A stretch of DNA of 64,000 bases, taken from the NCBI GenBank assembly GCA_000724175.1, contig JPGV01000012.1, positions 62,001 to 126,000 of the forward strand. The letters are read 5' to 3'. How positions within the stretch are numbered: the stretch's first letter is position 1; each line of letters starts with the position of its first letter. Made by a program: the position numbers and the translations under genes. Below, one piece after another: positions 1-9,076 of this stretch. The notes under the pieces are model-generated. The model had not been told where the DNA came from, did not search any database, and saw only the letters and a list, made by a program, of their open reading frames with translations. The DNA is from [Candidatus Thermochlorobacteriaceae] bacterium GBChlB (GTDB taxonomy: Bacteria > Bacteroidota > Chlorobiia > Chlorobiales > Thermochlorobacteraceae).

Positions 1-8
1 TATGTTGC

Positions 9-2132
9 CTATGGCGTCTGCGATGGAACAACGCCCAACTCGCGCATCATAAACGCATACTCAAACGCAATTTCTTTCAGGCGGTCGAAGCGTCCCGACG
101 AGCCGCCGTGTCCTGCATCCATATTCGTTTTGAGCAGCAACGGGTTTTTGTCGGTTTTCAAATCGCGCAGTTTCGCCACGTATTTCGCTGGTTCCCAATA
201 CATCACTTGGCTGTCGTTGAGCGACGTCGTAACGAGTATCGACGGATAATTTTTTGCCGCCAAGTTCGTGTAGGGACAATACGTTTTCATGTAGTCGTAT
301 TGCTCTTTGATTTTTGGATTTCCCCACTCGATAAATTCGCCGACGGTAAGCGGCAGTGTTTCATCGAGCATCGTGTTAATGACATCGACGAACGGCACGG
401 CAAGGTGCGCGACTTTGCACACATCGGGACGCAAGTTCAAAACCGCGCCGATAAGCAAGCCGCCTGCGCTGCCGCCTTCAATCGCCATGCGTTTGTGCGA
501 TGAGTATTTTTCTTTCACAAGGTAATCGGCGCATGCGATAAAATCCGTGAAGGTGTTCATTTTTTTCATCATCTTTCCGTCGTCGTGCCATTCTTCGCCC
601 ATATCGCCGCCGCCGCGAATGCTCGCCTGCGCATAGACGACGCCTCTATCGAGGAGCGAGAGCCGCGCACTGCTGAACGTCACGGGTAATGAAAATCCAT
701 ACGAGCCATACGCATACAGCAGCAGCGGTGCGTTCCCGTCGCGCTTAAACCCTTTTTTGTAGACTATCGCTATCGGGATTTTCTTGCCGTCCGCCGCCGT
801 TGCAAAGACACGCTCGGACGCATACTGCGCAGCATCGTAGCCACCGACAACTTCCTGCTGCTTCATCAACTTGCGCTCCTTCGTCGACATATTGTAATCA
901 TAAACGGAGTTTGGCGTTACGAGCGATTGATAGGTGAAGCGAAGCGTGTTTGTTTCATACTCGGGCGTCGCGGCAGCATTGATGGTATAGACGGGTTCGG
1001 GCACCTCGACGAGATGCTCTGCTTTTGTGTTGAACTCGACGACGCGCAGTTCGGGCAAGCCATTTTGACGTTGGCTTATCACGATGAACTCTTTGAACAT
1101 CACCATGCCCTCGAGCTTGACGGCGGCGTTGTGCGCGATAAAATCTGTCCATGCCGTCGGCGCATTGACCGGCGCGGTAACGATGCGAAAGTTCTTCGCG
1201 TCCTTATTGGTTCGAGTGTAGAAAAGTCCGTCGTGGTGTTCGGCGAAGTATTCGTGTTTGTTTTCGCGCGGCAGAATCACCTTAAACGTGCCGTTTGGTG
1301 TGTCGCTCGAGAGAAAGCGTTGTTCCGATGTTTCCGAGCTTGCCGAGATGGAAAACAAGTATTTTTTATCGCGCGAGCGCGAGATGTATGTTCCGAAGAG
1401 TTCGTCTTTTTCTTCATACAGCAATTCATCTTTCGTGCCGCCGACGGTCATACGAAAAAGTTGATTGCTTCGTTTGGTAATTTTGTCTTCAGTCGTGTAG
1501 AATAGCGTCTTGTTATCTGCTGCCCATTCTGCACCGGTAACGCGCTCGCGGACGTCTTTCATCACATCGCCCGTTCTGAGATTCTTAACATACAGCGTGT
1601 ATTGGCGAAAGCCCGTAAGGTCGAGCGTATATGCAAGCCATTCGCCATTATCGCTGACGCTGTAATCGCCGAGCGCAATAAACTTTTTCCCCTCACCGAG
1701 TTTGTTGAGGTCGAGTGTAACTTCCTCTATGCCATCGAGCGACCCTTTTTTGCGACAATAAATTGGATACTGTTTGCCCTCCTCATATCGTGTGTAATAA
1801 AAGTAGTCGCCGTCTTTGTATGGCACGCTCAGGTCGGCTTCTTTGATGCGCCCGCGCATTTCTTTGTAAATTTTTTCCGACAGGTCTTTAATATCCGCCG
1901 TCATGGCGTCGGTATAAGTATTTTCGGCATTAAGATAGGCGATGACTTCGGGATTGTCTTTTTCACGGAGCCAATAGTAGTTATCGACGCGCACGTCGCC
2001 GTGAAGTTTATCCGTTTTCGGCTTTTTTTTAGCGACAGGTGGCTTTGGCTTTTCGCCAGCGAGCGTTGCTGCGCCACTCATCAGGTCGAGCAGAATTACC
2101 ATTGAGAAAATGACCAAAAGTTGATAAAGCAT
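9..2132 (-). CDS. ptrB: Oligopeptidase B-type serine peptidase (S9A)
   Basis: Family S9 peptidase that cleaves short peptides after basic residues. At 707 aa it has an N-terminal seven-bladed propeller region (about residues 50-420) and a C-terminal alpha/beta hydrolase domain. The nucleophile sits in GGSAGG (Ser555). By spacing, Asp640 (SLNDSQV) and His675 (AGHGG) complete the triad, the order expected for the family. The first ~28 residues are a hydrophobic signal-like segment ending near ATLAG, so the enzyme is probably exported to the periplasm or envelope, whereas E. coli PtrB is cytoplasmic. It lies 48 bases downstream of the thymidine phosphorylase gene on the same strand, so co-transcription is possible but no functional link is obvious. 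Prolyl oligopeptidase is the alternative family call; the N-terminal DNYYWLR motif fits oligopeptidase B better. Confidence 0.9.
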   Translation of the reverse strand: MLYQLLVIFSMVILLDLMSGAATLAGEKPKPPVAKKKPKTDKLHGDVRVDNYYWLREKDNPEVIAYLNAENTYTDAMTADIKDLSEKIYKEMRGRIKEADLSVPYKDGDYFYYTRYEEGKQYPIYCRKKGSLDGIEEVTLDLNKLGEGKKFIALGDYSVSDNGEWLAYTLDLTGFRQYTLYVKNLRTGDVMKDVRERVTGAEWAADNKTLFYTTEDKITKRSNQLFRMTVGGTKDELLYEEKDELFGTYISRSRDKKYLFSISASSETSEQRFLSSDTPNGTFKVILPRENKHEYFAEHHDGLFYTRTNKDAKNFRIVTAPVNAPTAWTDFIAHNAAVKLEGMVMFKEFIVISQRQNGLPELRVVEFNTKAEHLVEVPEPVYTINAAATPEYETNTLRFTYQSLVTPNSVYDYNMSTKERKLMKQQEVVGGYDAAQYASERVFATAADGKKIPIAIVYKKGFKRDGNAPLLLYAYGSYGFSLPVTFSSARLSLLDRGVVYAQASIRGGGDMGEEWHDDGKMMKKMNTFTDFIACADYLVKEKYSSHKRMAIEGGSAGGLLIGAVLNLRPDVCKVAHLAVPFVDVINTMLDETLPLTVGEFIEWGNPKIKEQYDYMKTYCPYTNLAAKNYPSILVTTSLNDSQVMYWEPAKYVAKLRDLKTDKNPLLLKTNMDAGHGGSSGRFDRLKEIAFEYAFMMRELGVVPSQTP

Positions 2133-2180
2133 ACTGCATTTGCGTTTAAAGTTTTACGCGCGAGCGGGAATTTACCGCCT

Positions 2181-3485
2181 TTACTTGACTTCTTCCAATA
2201 CTTTATCCATCGGGTCGAGCGGCGCGGACGAGAGGCTGACCGCAAGCCGAATGCGCTCCGCCGACGAATGAATCGCTTGTTCTTTGTCCGTAAAAACAGT
2301 CGCAATCACCTCTCCCTTATCGACGCGGTCGCCGACCTTCTTGGCGAACAAAATTCCTGCTTTGGGGTCAATCACATCTTCTTTTTTGTGCCGTCCCGCG
2401 CCAAGCGACACAGCGGCAAGTCCGACTTCCAACGCATTGATGTGCGAAATATACCCGCTCGAGTCGGCAACAATGGTTTCATGATGCTTAGGTTCAGGAT
2501 ACCTCGAGAGGTCGCGAAGCGGCGCTGTATCCGCGCCCTGTGCGGCGGCAATAGCGAGAAATTTCTCGAACGCGGCGCCTGTTCGAAGGCACTCTTTGCT
2601 CATCTCAATGCCCTCGTCGATTGTTTTACACTTATCAGCAAGCAAGAGCATCGCGCCCGAAAGCGTCAGCGAGACGCGCATCAAATCGGGAACATCTTTT
2701 CCCTGCAAACATTCCACGCATTCTTTTACCTCAAGCCAGTTGCCGACGGCGAACCCAAGTGGTTCGTTCATATCCGTGATGAACGCCTTGACGCGCTTGC
2801 CGTAGCTCTCGCCGATTTCCACCAATGTTTTTGCCAATTTGCGCGACTGTTCAAGGCTTTGCATAAACGCGCCAACGCCCGTTTTAACATCGAGAACTAA
2901 CCCGTCCAATCCCGACGCGATTTTTTTCGACATAATGCTCGATGCAATAAGCGGGATGGACTCAATCGTAGCCGTCACATCGCGCAAGGCATAGAGCAGT
3001 TTATCGAGCGGCGCAAGCGACTTGGTTTGTCCAATGAGTGCGCAGTGGTGCTTTTTGAGCATAGACACATATTTCGCGTCGCTCAAATTGACATTGAAGT
3101 TGGGAATCGAGTTGAGTTTATCGAGCGTGCCGCCTGTATGCCCAAGTCCCCGTCCTGAAATCATCGGCACAGCCACGCCCAAACTTGAGACAATCGGCGC
3201 AATGATGAGCGAGGTTTTATCACCGACGCCGCCCGTCGAGTGCTTATCAATTTTCGGGACATCAATTGTAGAGAGATCCATCACATTGCCGCTCTCGACC
3301 ATTGTGCGGCAGAGCGCGGCGGTTTCCACATCGGAGAGCGAGCGGAAATAAATCGCCATCAGCATCGCCGACATTTGGTAATCGGGCAGTTTGCCGCCAA
3401 GATAGGCGCGAAAGAAAAAATCGATTTCGGATTTGGACAGCTCTCCGCCGTCGCGTTTTTTCCTGATGAGTTCTACGGGATTCAA
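2181..3485 (-). CDS. deoA: Thymidine / pyrimidine-nucleoside phosphorylase
   Basis: Cytosolic phosphorolysis of thymidine (or uridine) to the free base and (deoxy)ribose-1-phosphate in pyrimidine salvage. The protein is 434 aa, the usual length for this family. Diagnostic signatures are visible: KHSTGGVGDK at residues 81-90 (phosphate and nucleoside binding) and SGRGLGHTGGTLDK at about 110-123. Domain order is alpha (1-65), alpha/beta (66-330), then the C-terminal domain with DPKAGI. Thymidine phosphorylase and the broader pyrimidine-nucleoside phosphorylase (Pdp) cannot be separated by eye, so deoA is a provisional symbol. It is the upstream gene of a possible two-gene minus-strand unit with the oligopeptidase. 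Confidence 0.92.
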   Translation of the reverse strand: MNPVELIRKKRDGGELSKSEIDFFFRAYLGGKLPDYQMSAMLMAIYFRSLSDVETAALCRTMVESGNVMDLSTIDVPKIDKHSTGGVGDKTSLIIAPIVSSLGVAVPMISGRGLGHTGGTLDKLNSIPNFNVNLSDAKYVSMLKKHHCALIGQTKSLAPLDKLLYALRDVTATIESIPLIASSIMSKKIASGLDGLVLDVKTGVGAFMQSLEQSRKLAKTLVEIGESYGKRVKAFITDMNEPLGFAVGNWLEVKECVECLQGKDVPDLMRVSLTLSGAMLLLADKCKTIDEGIEMSKECLRTGAAFEKFLAIAAAQGADTAPLRDLSRYPEPKHHETIVADSSGYISHINALEVGLAAVSLGAGRHKKEDVIDPKAGILFAKKVGDRVDKGEVIATVFTDKEQAIHSSAERIRLAVSLSSAPLDPMDKVLEEVK

Positions 3486-3596
3486 GCGCGTCTCGTTTTT
3501 ATTCGCTGCAAGTTACGCTTCTGAACAGAATTAAAAACAAGGCGGCTCGGGAGGGCAAGATGTCTCGGTCTTGCATGCACAATCGTCCGCACGATT

Positions 3597-4124
3597 CTAT
3601 TTCTCGCCATCTCTCTTTTGTGCTTGGCGCATCAAGGCGTTGAGGTCTTCCAAGAAATCGCGTTCAAAAATTACCAGTTCCGCCATTTGCCGCGCCGAGA
3701 GCACCTCTCGAAACTCTTTGTAATACTTTGGCAGCAGTTCCGACGTGGCTTTACGCGCCTCCAACACTTGCATCACTTTTTTATCAATGTCAGCTTCGCT
3801 GGCATTGGCAAGTTCTGCCTGACGCAGTTCTCGCATCTGCGATTGCACGGTTTCCAAATTTTTTGCAAACTCGTCTTGATACCTGTTGTATCGCGCAAAG
3901 AACTTCACGGATTGGTCTTCCGTGAGTTTGAGTCGGTCGGTGAGTTTCCAAACGCGCAGTTGCCTGATGCGTTCTATAATTTGCCCGCGCCGTTCTTGGC
4001 GCATCTCTTGCAGTCGGTTCATGCGTTCTTGCCGTTGCGGCGCTGGTTGCGCTTGCACAGCAATCGGCGCAACAGAACTTGTAATCGCCAGTATAATTGC
4101 AAGGCTTATCCAATAGCGAGTCAT
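3597..4124 (-). CDS. CpxP/Spy-like periplasmic protein
   Basis: Small exported helical protein (175 aa from the chosen start). An ATG eight codons further upstream is in frame, but the ATG at 4124 has a strong Shine-Dalgarno (GGAGG, 5 bases upstream) and directly begins the signal peptide MTRYWISLAII...VQAQ. The mature part is rich in Arg, Glu, Gln and Leu, with heptad-like LTDRLKLTEDQ and a downstream LSARQMAEL segment. This resembles the paired LTxxQ motifs of the Spy/CpxP/ZraP (LTXXQ) family of periplasmic chaperones and stress sensors. It is the last gene after an ECF sigma factor and its presumed anti-sigma factor, so it could be a periplasmic input or an output of that regulon. The family call rests on composition and motif only. 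Confidence 0.7.
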   Translation of the reverse strand: MTRYWISLAIILAITSSVAPIAVQAQPAPQRQERMNRLQEMRQERRGQIIERIRQLRVWKLTDRLKLTEDQSVKFFARYNRYQDEFAKNLETVQSQMRELRQAELANASEADIDKKVMQVLEARKATSELLPKYYKEFREVLSARQMAELVIFERDFLEDLNALMRQAQKRDGEK

Positions 4125-4168
4125 TGAGTCCTCCAAAAAATTCAACATCGTTAAAAAGTTATTGCTGT

Positions 4169-4828
4169 TCAGAGCGTCGGCAGCAGCGATTTGACATCAT
4201 CGTCCGATAAGATATTGAAATCGCCGTCGTCTGCTGTCGGCAGTTCTTCTTTAAGTTTGTTCAACACGGCAATTTCCTCTTCATCGTTGAGCGACGAGAG
4301 CGAGACTTCAGGCATGAAGCCCGCCGCAAATTGAACTGTCGCCACGCGCGTCGCCAACGTTGGATTTTTTTCATCTTGCGCCTCAGGGTAAGCGCGTTTG
4401 AGCGCAGCGATGTCGCCCGACGCTATATGAAAATCCAATCGAAGCACTCCGTTGAACAGCATTGCGACAATGAGCGCGGCAGCGCAAATGCCCGCCAGCT
4501 GAAACCGACCTTTTGGCTCGAGCAGCCTGCGAAGCCCTGCAAATACACGCTCCATGGGCGTGCGTTGCGCGGCAGCAATGCGCTGTTCCACCTTATCGGC
4601 AAAGTTGGCGAAGTAAAACGGCGGCACGCCTTGTTCCATCTCACTCTGCATCACTTCAGACGCCATTTCGATGCGTTGCATCACACTTCTCATCGCGTCA
4701 TATTCGGCGCGGAACTTGGCATTCGTTGCAATCAATTTTTCAATCTCGACCGCAACGGATTTCGGCACGTTGCCCTTAATGTAATCGGGCAGGTCGGGCA
4801 GATATTTTTCAATCATGTTCATCTTCAT
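4169..4828 (-). CDS. Probable membrane anti-sigma factor
   Basis: 219 aa; no enzyme motif. The N-terminal ~80 residues are soluble and begin with IEKYLPDLPDYIKGN, similar in layout to the cytoplasmic sigma-binding part of anti-sigma factors that count residues to a helix-turn-helix of ~25 aa. One transmembrane segment follows at about 112-128 (LAGICAAALIVAMLF), then a ~90-residue acidic periplasmic tail. Cys/His zinc-binding residues of the zf-HC2 type are not seen, so this would be a non-zinc anti-sigma factor. Its ATG overlaps the stop codon of the upstream sigma factor gene by one base (TGATG), indicating translational coupling; that position is the main reason for the call. Confidence 0.68.
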   Translation of the reverse strand: MKMNMIEKYLPDLPDYIKGNVPKSVAVEIEKLIATNAKFRAEYDAMRSVMQRIEMASEVMQSEMEQGVPPFYFANFADKVEQRIAAAQRTPMERVFAGLRRLLEPKGRFQLAGICAAALIVAMLFNGVLRLDFHIASGDIAALKRAYPEAQDEKNPTLATRVATVQFAAGFMPEVSLSSLNDEEEIAVLNKLKEELPTADDGDFNILSDDDVKSLLPTL

Positions 4829-5388
4829 CAGTGTTGTTTAAGTCGCAGTTTCAAATACTCTTCTATTTTTTTGAAAGCGTGAAAGTAATTCGCCTTTAAG
4901 CCGCCGACGCTTGTGCCGAGCATTTCAGCGATTTCTTCGTAAGCAAGTTCATCGTAGTAGCGCAGCATAAAAACCACTTTCTGTTTTTCGGGCAGCGTGT
5001 CGATGGCTTCCTGAATCAATCGTCGTTGTTCTTCGCGCTCCATTGATTCGTCGGGACGCTCGGCGTCGTCGCTCGGTTCATTGATAAGGTCGTCAATCGG
5101 CGCGGCGCTTCGGACTTTCTGGGCGCGGATGAAATTTATCGTCTCATTGACCGCGATTCGATATATCCATGTAAAAAACTCCGCCTCTTCATTAAACCCC
5201 GAAAGCCCGTTGTGAACTTTAATAAACACGTTTTGTGCAACATCGTCAGCATCGTCATGCGATTTGAGCATTCGTCGACACACCCAATAGACTTTTTCTT
5301 GGTATCGGCGCACCAATTCGGTGAACGCTTTTTCGCCTTGCGAACCGCCTTGCTTAAATCGCGCAATGAGTTCTTTATCGGGCGTCAT
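4828..5388 (-). CDS. rpoE: ECF-type RNA polymerase sigma factor
   Basis: Extracytoplasmic-function sigma-70 factor of 186 aa. Region 2 spans about residues 25-90 (RYQEKVYWVCRRML, DDADDVAQNVFIKV, FTWIYRIAVNETINF) and region 4 about 125-182, with the LPEKQKVVFMLRYY and YEEIAEMLGTSVGGLKA helix-turn-helix. It heads a three-gene minus-strand operon with the presumed anti-sigma factor (stop/start overlap) and a CpxP/Spy-like periplasmic protein, a typical envelope-stress arrangement. The symbol marks the family and does not imply orthology to E. coli RpoE. Confidence 0.93.
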   Translation of the reverse strand: MTPDKELIARFKQGGSQGEKAFTELVRRYQEKVYWVCRRMLKSHDDADDVAQNVFIKVHNGLSGFNEEAEFFTWIYRIAVNETINFIRAQKVRSAAPIDDLINEPSDDAERPDESMEREEQRRLIQEAIDTLPEKQKVVFMLRYYDELAYEEIAEMLGTSVGGLKANYFHAFKKIEEYLKLRLKQH

Positions 5389-5566
5389 CAGAGAGTTTCA
5401 AAAAATTCGCAAGCACGTTTGAGCCTTTATGTGAGCTTTCAAACGACGACCTTAAAATACGATGCTTGCAACACTTTCACAGATTGAACCGTTGCGCTCA
5501 CAAGGGTTGACGCAGCACACTCGAAAAGGTTTAAATTATACGGTGAGGATTTTGCCCAAGGGGTGG

Positions 5567-5896
5567 CTACTTCGGCGGGTCATCTTCGCGCACGCCGCCG
5601 TGCAAGCGAATGTGCGGATTGTGCGAACTCGATGTGCGCTCGACCCAAATGGCGGCGTCGCTGGCGCGTTTCAATTCATTTTCCCAGACCGATATGCGGT
5701 TCTTTGCCAACGCAATCACCTCCGACGCAAACGCCAAGTTCATCTGGTCGGCAACGGTCGCCGTCTGGTCGCGCAGCTTTGAACTCAAACTCGCCTCTTT
5801 TTCTAACAACACCTCGCCGATGGTCTCAAGCAAAAATGAACTTCGCGACTTTGTCTGATTTTCAGACAGTTTTTCAGGTAAATCATCCATGCTCAT
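5567..5896 (-). CDS. Small hypothetical protein
   Basis: 109 aa, mostly helical and charged. The first ~90 residues (SENQTKSRSSFLLETIGEV, LASKLRDQ-like, VIALAKNRISVWENEL) read like a soluble regulatory or coiled-coil protein. I recognise no family. No Shine-Dalgarno is evident, which is not unusual for this lineage. It lies directly after the terminator of tRNA-Phe on the same strand, so it needs its own promoter. Overlapping plus-strand frames have implausible composition and are treated as shadows. The gene may not be real. Confidence 0.42.
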   Translation of the reverse strand: MSMDDLPEKLSENQTKSRSSFLLETIGEVLLEKEASLSSKLRDQTATVADQMNLAFASEVIALAKNRISVWENELKRASDAAIWVERTSSSHNPHIRLHGGVREDDPPK

Positions 5897-6001
5897 TTGA
5901 TTCTGATAGTCTTTGCTTGTTGAAAAATATGACCTCGCGCATCCGTGAAAGGTGACTCAATGTTTCAAGTTTTTGGCACATTTTGCCTAAAAATTTTGCC
6001 C

Positions 6002-6037
6002 AAAAAGAAAAGCGTCTCGACGCTTGCCGAGACGCTT
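6002..6037 (-). terminator. Intrinsic terminator after tRNA-Phe
   Basis: Reading on the minus strand, a perfect 10-bp stem (AAGCGTCTCG / CGAGACGCTT) with an 8-base loop is followed by TTTCTTTTT. It begins 9 bases past the tRNA 3' end, exactly where a tRNA transcription unit should stop. Confidence 0.85.
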
Positions 6038-6046
6038 GGTGCGGCG

Positions 6047-6119
<73 letters not shown>

Positions 6120-6140
6120 ATTGGTATTTAAATCGGGACG

Positions 6141-6174
6141 CAAATATACAAGAGCCTCTGTAATTTCGAAACAA
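6141..6174 (-). promoter_or_regulatory. Bacteroidota-type promoter of tRNA-Phe
   Basis: On the minus strand TTGTTTC (6168-6174) is followed after 19 bases by TATATTTG (6141-6148). This exactly matches the TAnnTTTG -7 element with an approximate -33 element of the Bacteroidota primary sigma factor. The predicted start is near 6134, about 15 bases before the mature tRNA 5' end. Confidence 0.7.
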
Positions 6175-6216
6175 TTTTTTTCAAATAACTTTCGTTACTG
6201 TTTTTTTGAGCGACGG

Positions 6217-6251
6217 TTGACACAATGCTGTCGCAAATTCGCGTATCTTTC
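6217..6251 (+). promoter_or_regulatory. Possible uvrB promoter
   Basis: TTGACA (6217-6222), 21 bases, then TATCTTTC (6244-6251), one mismatch from TAnnTTTG. This places a start about 33 bases before the chosen uvrB ATG. No SOS box (LexA site) was recognised. Confidence 0.4.
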
Positions 6252-6290
6252 AGACCAGTGTTTTTGACCAACATCAACTGCATCAACGCT

Positions 6291-8339
6291 ATGAGCATTA
6301 TTGCCGCCAACAAGAAATTTGAACTCGTTGCTGATTACAAACCAACGGGCGACCAGCCCAAAGCGATTGAAGAACTCACCGAAGGCATTTTGCGCGGCGA
6401 TAAATATCAAACTTTGCTGGGCGTTACGGGTTCGGGTAAAACATTCACGATGTCCAACGTCATTGCCAACGTTGGCAAACCGACGCTCGTGATTTCGCAC
6501 AACAAAACGCTGGCAGCACAGCTCTATGGTGAGTTCAAACAGTTTTTCCCGCACAACGCGGTCGAGTATTTCATCAGCTACTACGATTTTTTTCAGCCTG
6601 AAGCATACATTCCTTCGACCGACAAATACATCGCTAAAGATTTTCGCATCAACGATGAAATCGACCGCCTGCGCTTGAGGGCGACCAGCTCGCTTTTGTC
6701 GGGACGAAAAGATGTCATCATTGTCAGTTCGGTCAGTTGTATTTACGGCTTGGGGTCGCCCGACGAGTGGGCATCGCAAATCGTGTTCTTGGAACAAGGC
6801 ATGCAAAAAACGCGCAAAGGCTTGCTGCAAGAGTTAGTCTCGATTCACTACACGCGCAACGACGTGGAATTTTCGCGCGGCAAATTCAGAGTGCGTGGCG
6901 ACAGCGTCGATGTTGTTCCCGCCTACGAAGAGTTCGGCATTCGTATTGAATTCTTCGGCGACGAAATTGAAAAGCTCTCTGTTTTGGACGTCAAAACGGG
7001 AACAGTCAAAGAGCAACTCGGCAGCATTACCATTTATCCCGCCAAGCAGTTCGTTACGATGGAAGAAAATCTGCATCGAGCGATGCGCGACATCAACAAA
7101 GAACTCGTTTGGCGGCTCAACGTCTTGCGCGATGAGGGCAAGTATCTCGAGGCGCAACGCTTGGAAGAGCGCACGAAATACGACCTTGAGATGATGCGTG
7201 AATTAGGCTACTGTTCGGGCGTTGAAAATTACTCGCGCCATCTCTCGCAGCGCAAAGAGGGCGAAAAACCCTACTGCTTGCTCGACTATTTTCCGAAAGA
7301 TTTTCTCGTCATCGTCGATGAATCGCATGTAACGATTCCGCAGTTTCGCGCGATGTATTCGGGTGACCGCCAGCGCAAAATGGTCTTGGTTGAACATGGG
7401 TTTCGCCTGCCATCGGCGCTCGATAACCGCCCGCTCAAGTTCGAGGAATTTGAAGCCATGTGTCCGCAAACGATTTACGTCAGCGCAACGCCCGCCGATT
7501 ATGAACTGCGCCAATCAAGCGGCGTGGTCATCGAACAGATTATTCGCCCGACTGGGCTTTTAGACCCTGAAATCGTCGTGCGCCCGGTGAAAAATCAAAT
7601 TGACGATTTGCTCGAGGAAATTCGCAAGCGCGTCGAGATGGGCGATAAAACGTTGGTGATGACGCTGACGAAGCGCATGTCGGAAGATTTGCAAGATTAC
7701 TTAGATAAACTCGGCGTGCGTAGCCAATACTTGCATTCGGAAGTCAAGAGTTTGGAGCGCGTGCAAATTTTACGCGACCTGCGCATGAACGAATTTGACG
7801 TGCTTGTGGGCGTCAACTTGCTGCGCGAAGGGTTAGATTTGCCGGAGGTCTCGCTCGTCGCCATTCTGGACGCAGACAAAGAAGGGTTCTTGCGCGATAA
7901 ACGCTCGCTCTTTCAAATCGCTGGACGCGCCGCGCGCAATGTTAATGGCTTGGTGATTTTCTATGCCGATAAAATTACCGACTCTATGAAAGCAGTGCTG
8001 GACGAAACCAAACGCCGGCGCGAGATTCAAGAAGCATATAACCGAGCGAATGGCATTACACCGAAAACGATTAAGAAGTCGCTGGAGCAAGTGATGACCT
8101 CGACGAGCGTCGCCGACGCCAGCCGACGGCTACAACAAACTCGAATGGGCGTTCAGAGCTTCAATCCCGAAAACATGCTTGCACAAGTGATGCAAAAAAT
8201 GACCAAAGAGGAAAAGATGGATATGCTTGCCGAAATGTATGCCGAAATGCAAGATGCGTCGGAGAAAATGGAATACGAAAAAGCTGCTTATCTGCGCGAC
8301 GAAATTGAGCGGCTACAACAGTCCATCGGCATATCGTAG
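6291..8339 (+). CDS. uvrB: UvrABC excinuclease subunit B
   Basis: DNA-damage recognition helicase-like subunit of nucleotide excision repair; it receives the lesion from UvrA and recruits UvrC. From the ATG at 6291 it is 682 aa, normal for UvrB; the open frame extends 22 codons further upstream, but [12 protein letters not shown] is the usual type of N terminus. Visible features are Walker A GVTGSGKT (44-51), the beta-hairpin [15 protein letters not shown] (about 92-106) that clamps DNA, DESH Walker B (343-346), and helicase motifs V/VI including GRAARN. The C-terminal UVR/UvrC-binding domain is [14 protein letters not shown]. All appear intact. recX follows convergently only about 25 bases away. 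Confidence 0.97.
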   Translation: MSIIAANKKFELVADYKPTGDQPKAIEELTEGILRGDKYQTLLGVTGSGKTFTMSNVIANVGKPTLVISHNKTLAAQLYGEFKQFFPHNAVEYFISYYDFFQPEAYIPSTDKYIAKDFRINDEIDRLRLRATSSLLSGRKDVIIVSSVSCIYGLGSPDEWASQIVFLEQGMQKTRKGLLQELVSIHYTRNDVEFSRGKFRVRGDSVDVVPAYEEFGIRIEFFGDEIEKLSVLDVKTGTVKEQLGSITIYPAKQFVTMEENLHRAMRDINKELVWRLNVLRDEGKYLEAQRLEERTKYDLEMMRELGYCSGVENYSRHLSQRKEGEKPYCLLDYFPKDFLVIVDESHVTIPQFRAMYSGDRQRKMVLVEHGFRLPSALDNRPLKFEEFEAMCPQTIYVSATPADYELRQSSGVVIEQIIRPTGLLDPEIVVRPVKNQIDDLLEEIRKRVEMGDKTLVMTLTKRMSEDLQDYLDKLGVRSQYLHSEVKSLERVQILRDLRMNEFDVLVGVNLLREGLDLPEVSLVAILDADKEGFLRDKRSLFQIAGRAARNVNGLVIFYADKITDSMKAVLDETKRRREIQEAYNRANGITPKTIKKSLEQVMTSTSVADASRRLQQTRMGVQSFNPENMLAQVMQKMTKEEKMDMLAEMYAEMQDASEKMEYEKAAYLRDEIERLQQSIGIS

Positions 8340-8364
8340 CAACGACTGAACGACTTGCTCAGCG

Positions 8365-9012
8365 TCATTCTCCCTCTGCCTTGAACAGTGCATCAACAGT
8401 TTGGTGAATGATGTCCCACTCGAAGCCGCGCCGCATCAGAAAGTCCGAGAGTTTCTTTTTTTTCTTAGTGCGGTCGGGTTCGCGGGCAAGTGATTTCAAT
8501 TTGCGCTCGGCGGCTTTCATGCACAAGTCGCTGGCGTTTAGGTCAGCCGTTGCCAACACGCGCTCTGCCGTCTCGCGCTTGACACCTTTGCGGCGCAGTT
8601 CGTTTTGTAGGCGGTTTTTTCCGACGGGCTTTTTTTTCAGGCGGTCGCGCACCAACAGCGCCGCAAAAGCCGCATCGTTGATGAGTTTCTTTTCGGCAAG
8701 TTGAGATAACACTGCCTCAATGGTTTCCAACGGGAATTGTTTCTTTTTGAGCTTGTCGTAGAGTTCCTTTCGGCTGTGCGCCCGTCGCGCTAAGTAGCCG
8801 TAGGCGGCTGACTTCGCTTCATCGAAAATCGCCGCGCTGCGCCACACCTGCACCTCCGATTCAGAGACGCTCATTCCTTTTTTGAGATTGAGCGACGCCA
8901 GCAAATCGAGCGACATGCCAAGCGCGAACTCGCCATCGATAAAAATCGAGACGCGGCTTGCACGCTTTTTCTGAATTTCAAGAGACGAAATAATCATTGT
9001 GATGAAAATCAC
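8365..9012 (-). CDS. recX: Regulatory protein RecX
   Basis: Modulator that binds RecA filaments and inhibits or remodels them. At 215 aa it has the repeated three-helix RecX modules: AYGYLARRAHSRKELYDKL, FAALLVRDRLKKKPVGKNRL and DFLMRRGFEWDIIHQTV. A second ATG five codons in (8997) is an equally good start. The N-terminal ~60 residues are a Bacteroidota/Chlorobi-type extension (SIFIDGEFALGMSLDLL). recA is not in the window. It is convergent with uvrB, which places two DNA-repair genes together. Confidence 0.9.
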   Translation of the reverse strand: MIFITMIISSLEIQKKRASRVSIFIDGEFALGMSLDLLASLNLKKGMSVSESEVQVWRSAAIFDEAKSAAYGYLARRAHSRKELYDKLKKKQFPLETIEAVLSQLAEKKLINDAAFAALLVRDRLKKKPVGKNRLQNELRRKGVKRETAERVLATADLNASDLCMKAAERKLKSLAREPDRTKKKKKLSDFLMRRGFEWDIIHQTVDALFKAEGE

Positions 9013-9076
9013 GCAGTTAAGAAAGTCAACCGATGATTAAACCGATTCAAGCGACGGCGCGTTTATTGTTGAAACA

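Noticed and set aside
5610-5858. Plus-strand frames over the small unknown gene
   Set aside because: Their composition is odd and they overlap a more natural minus-strand frame; kept as shadows.
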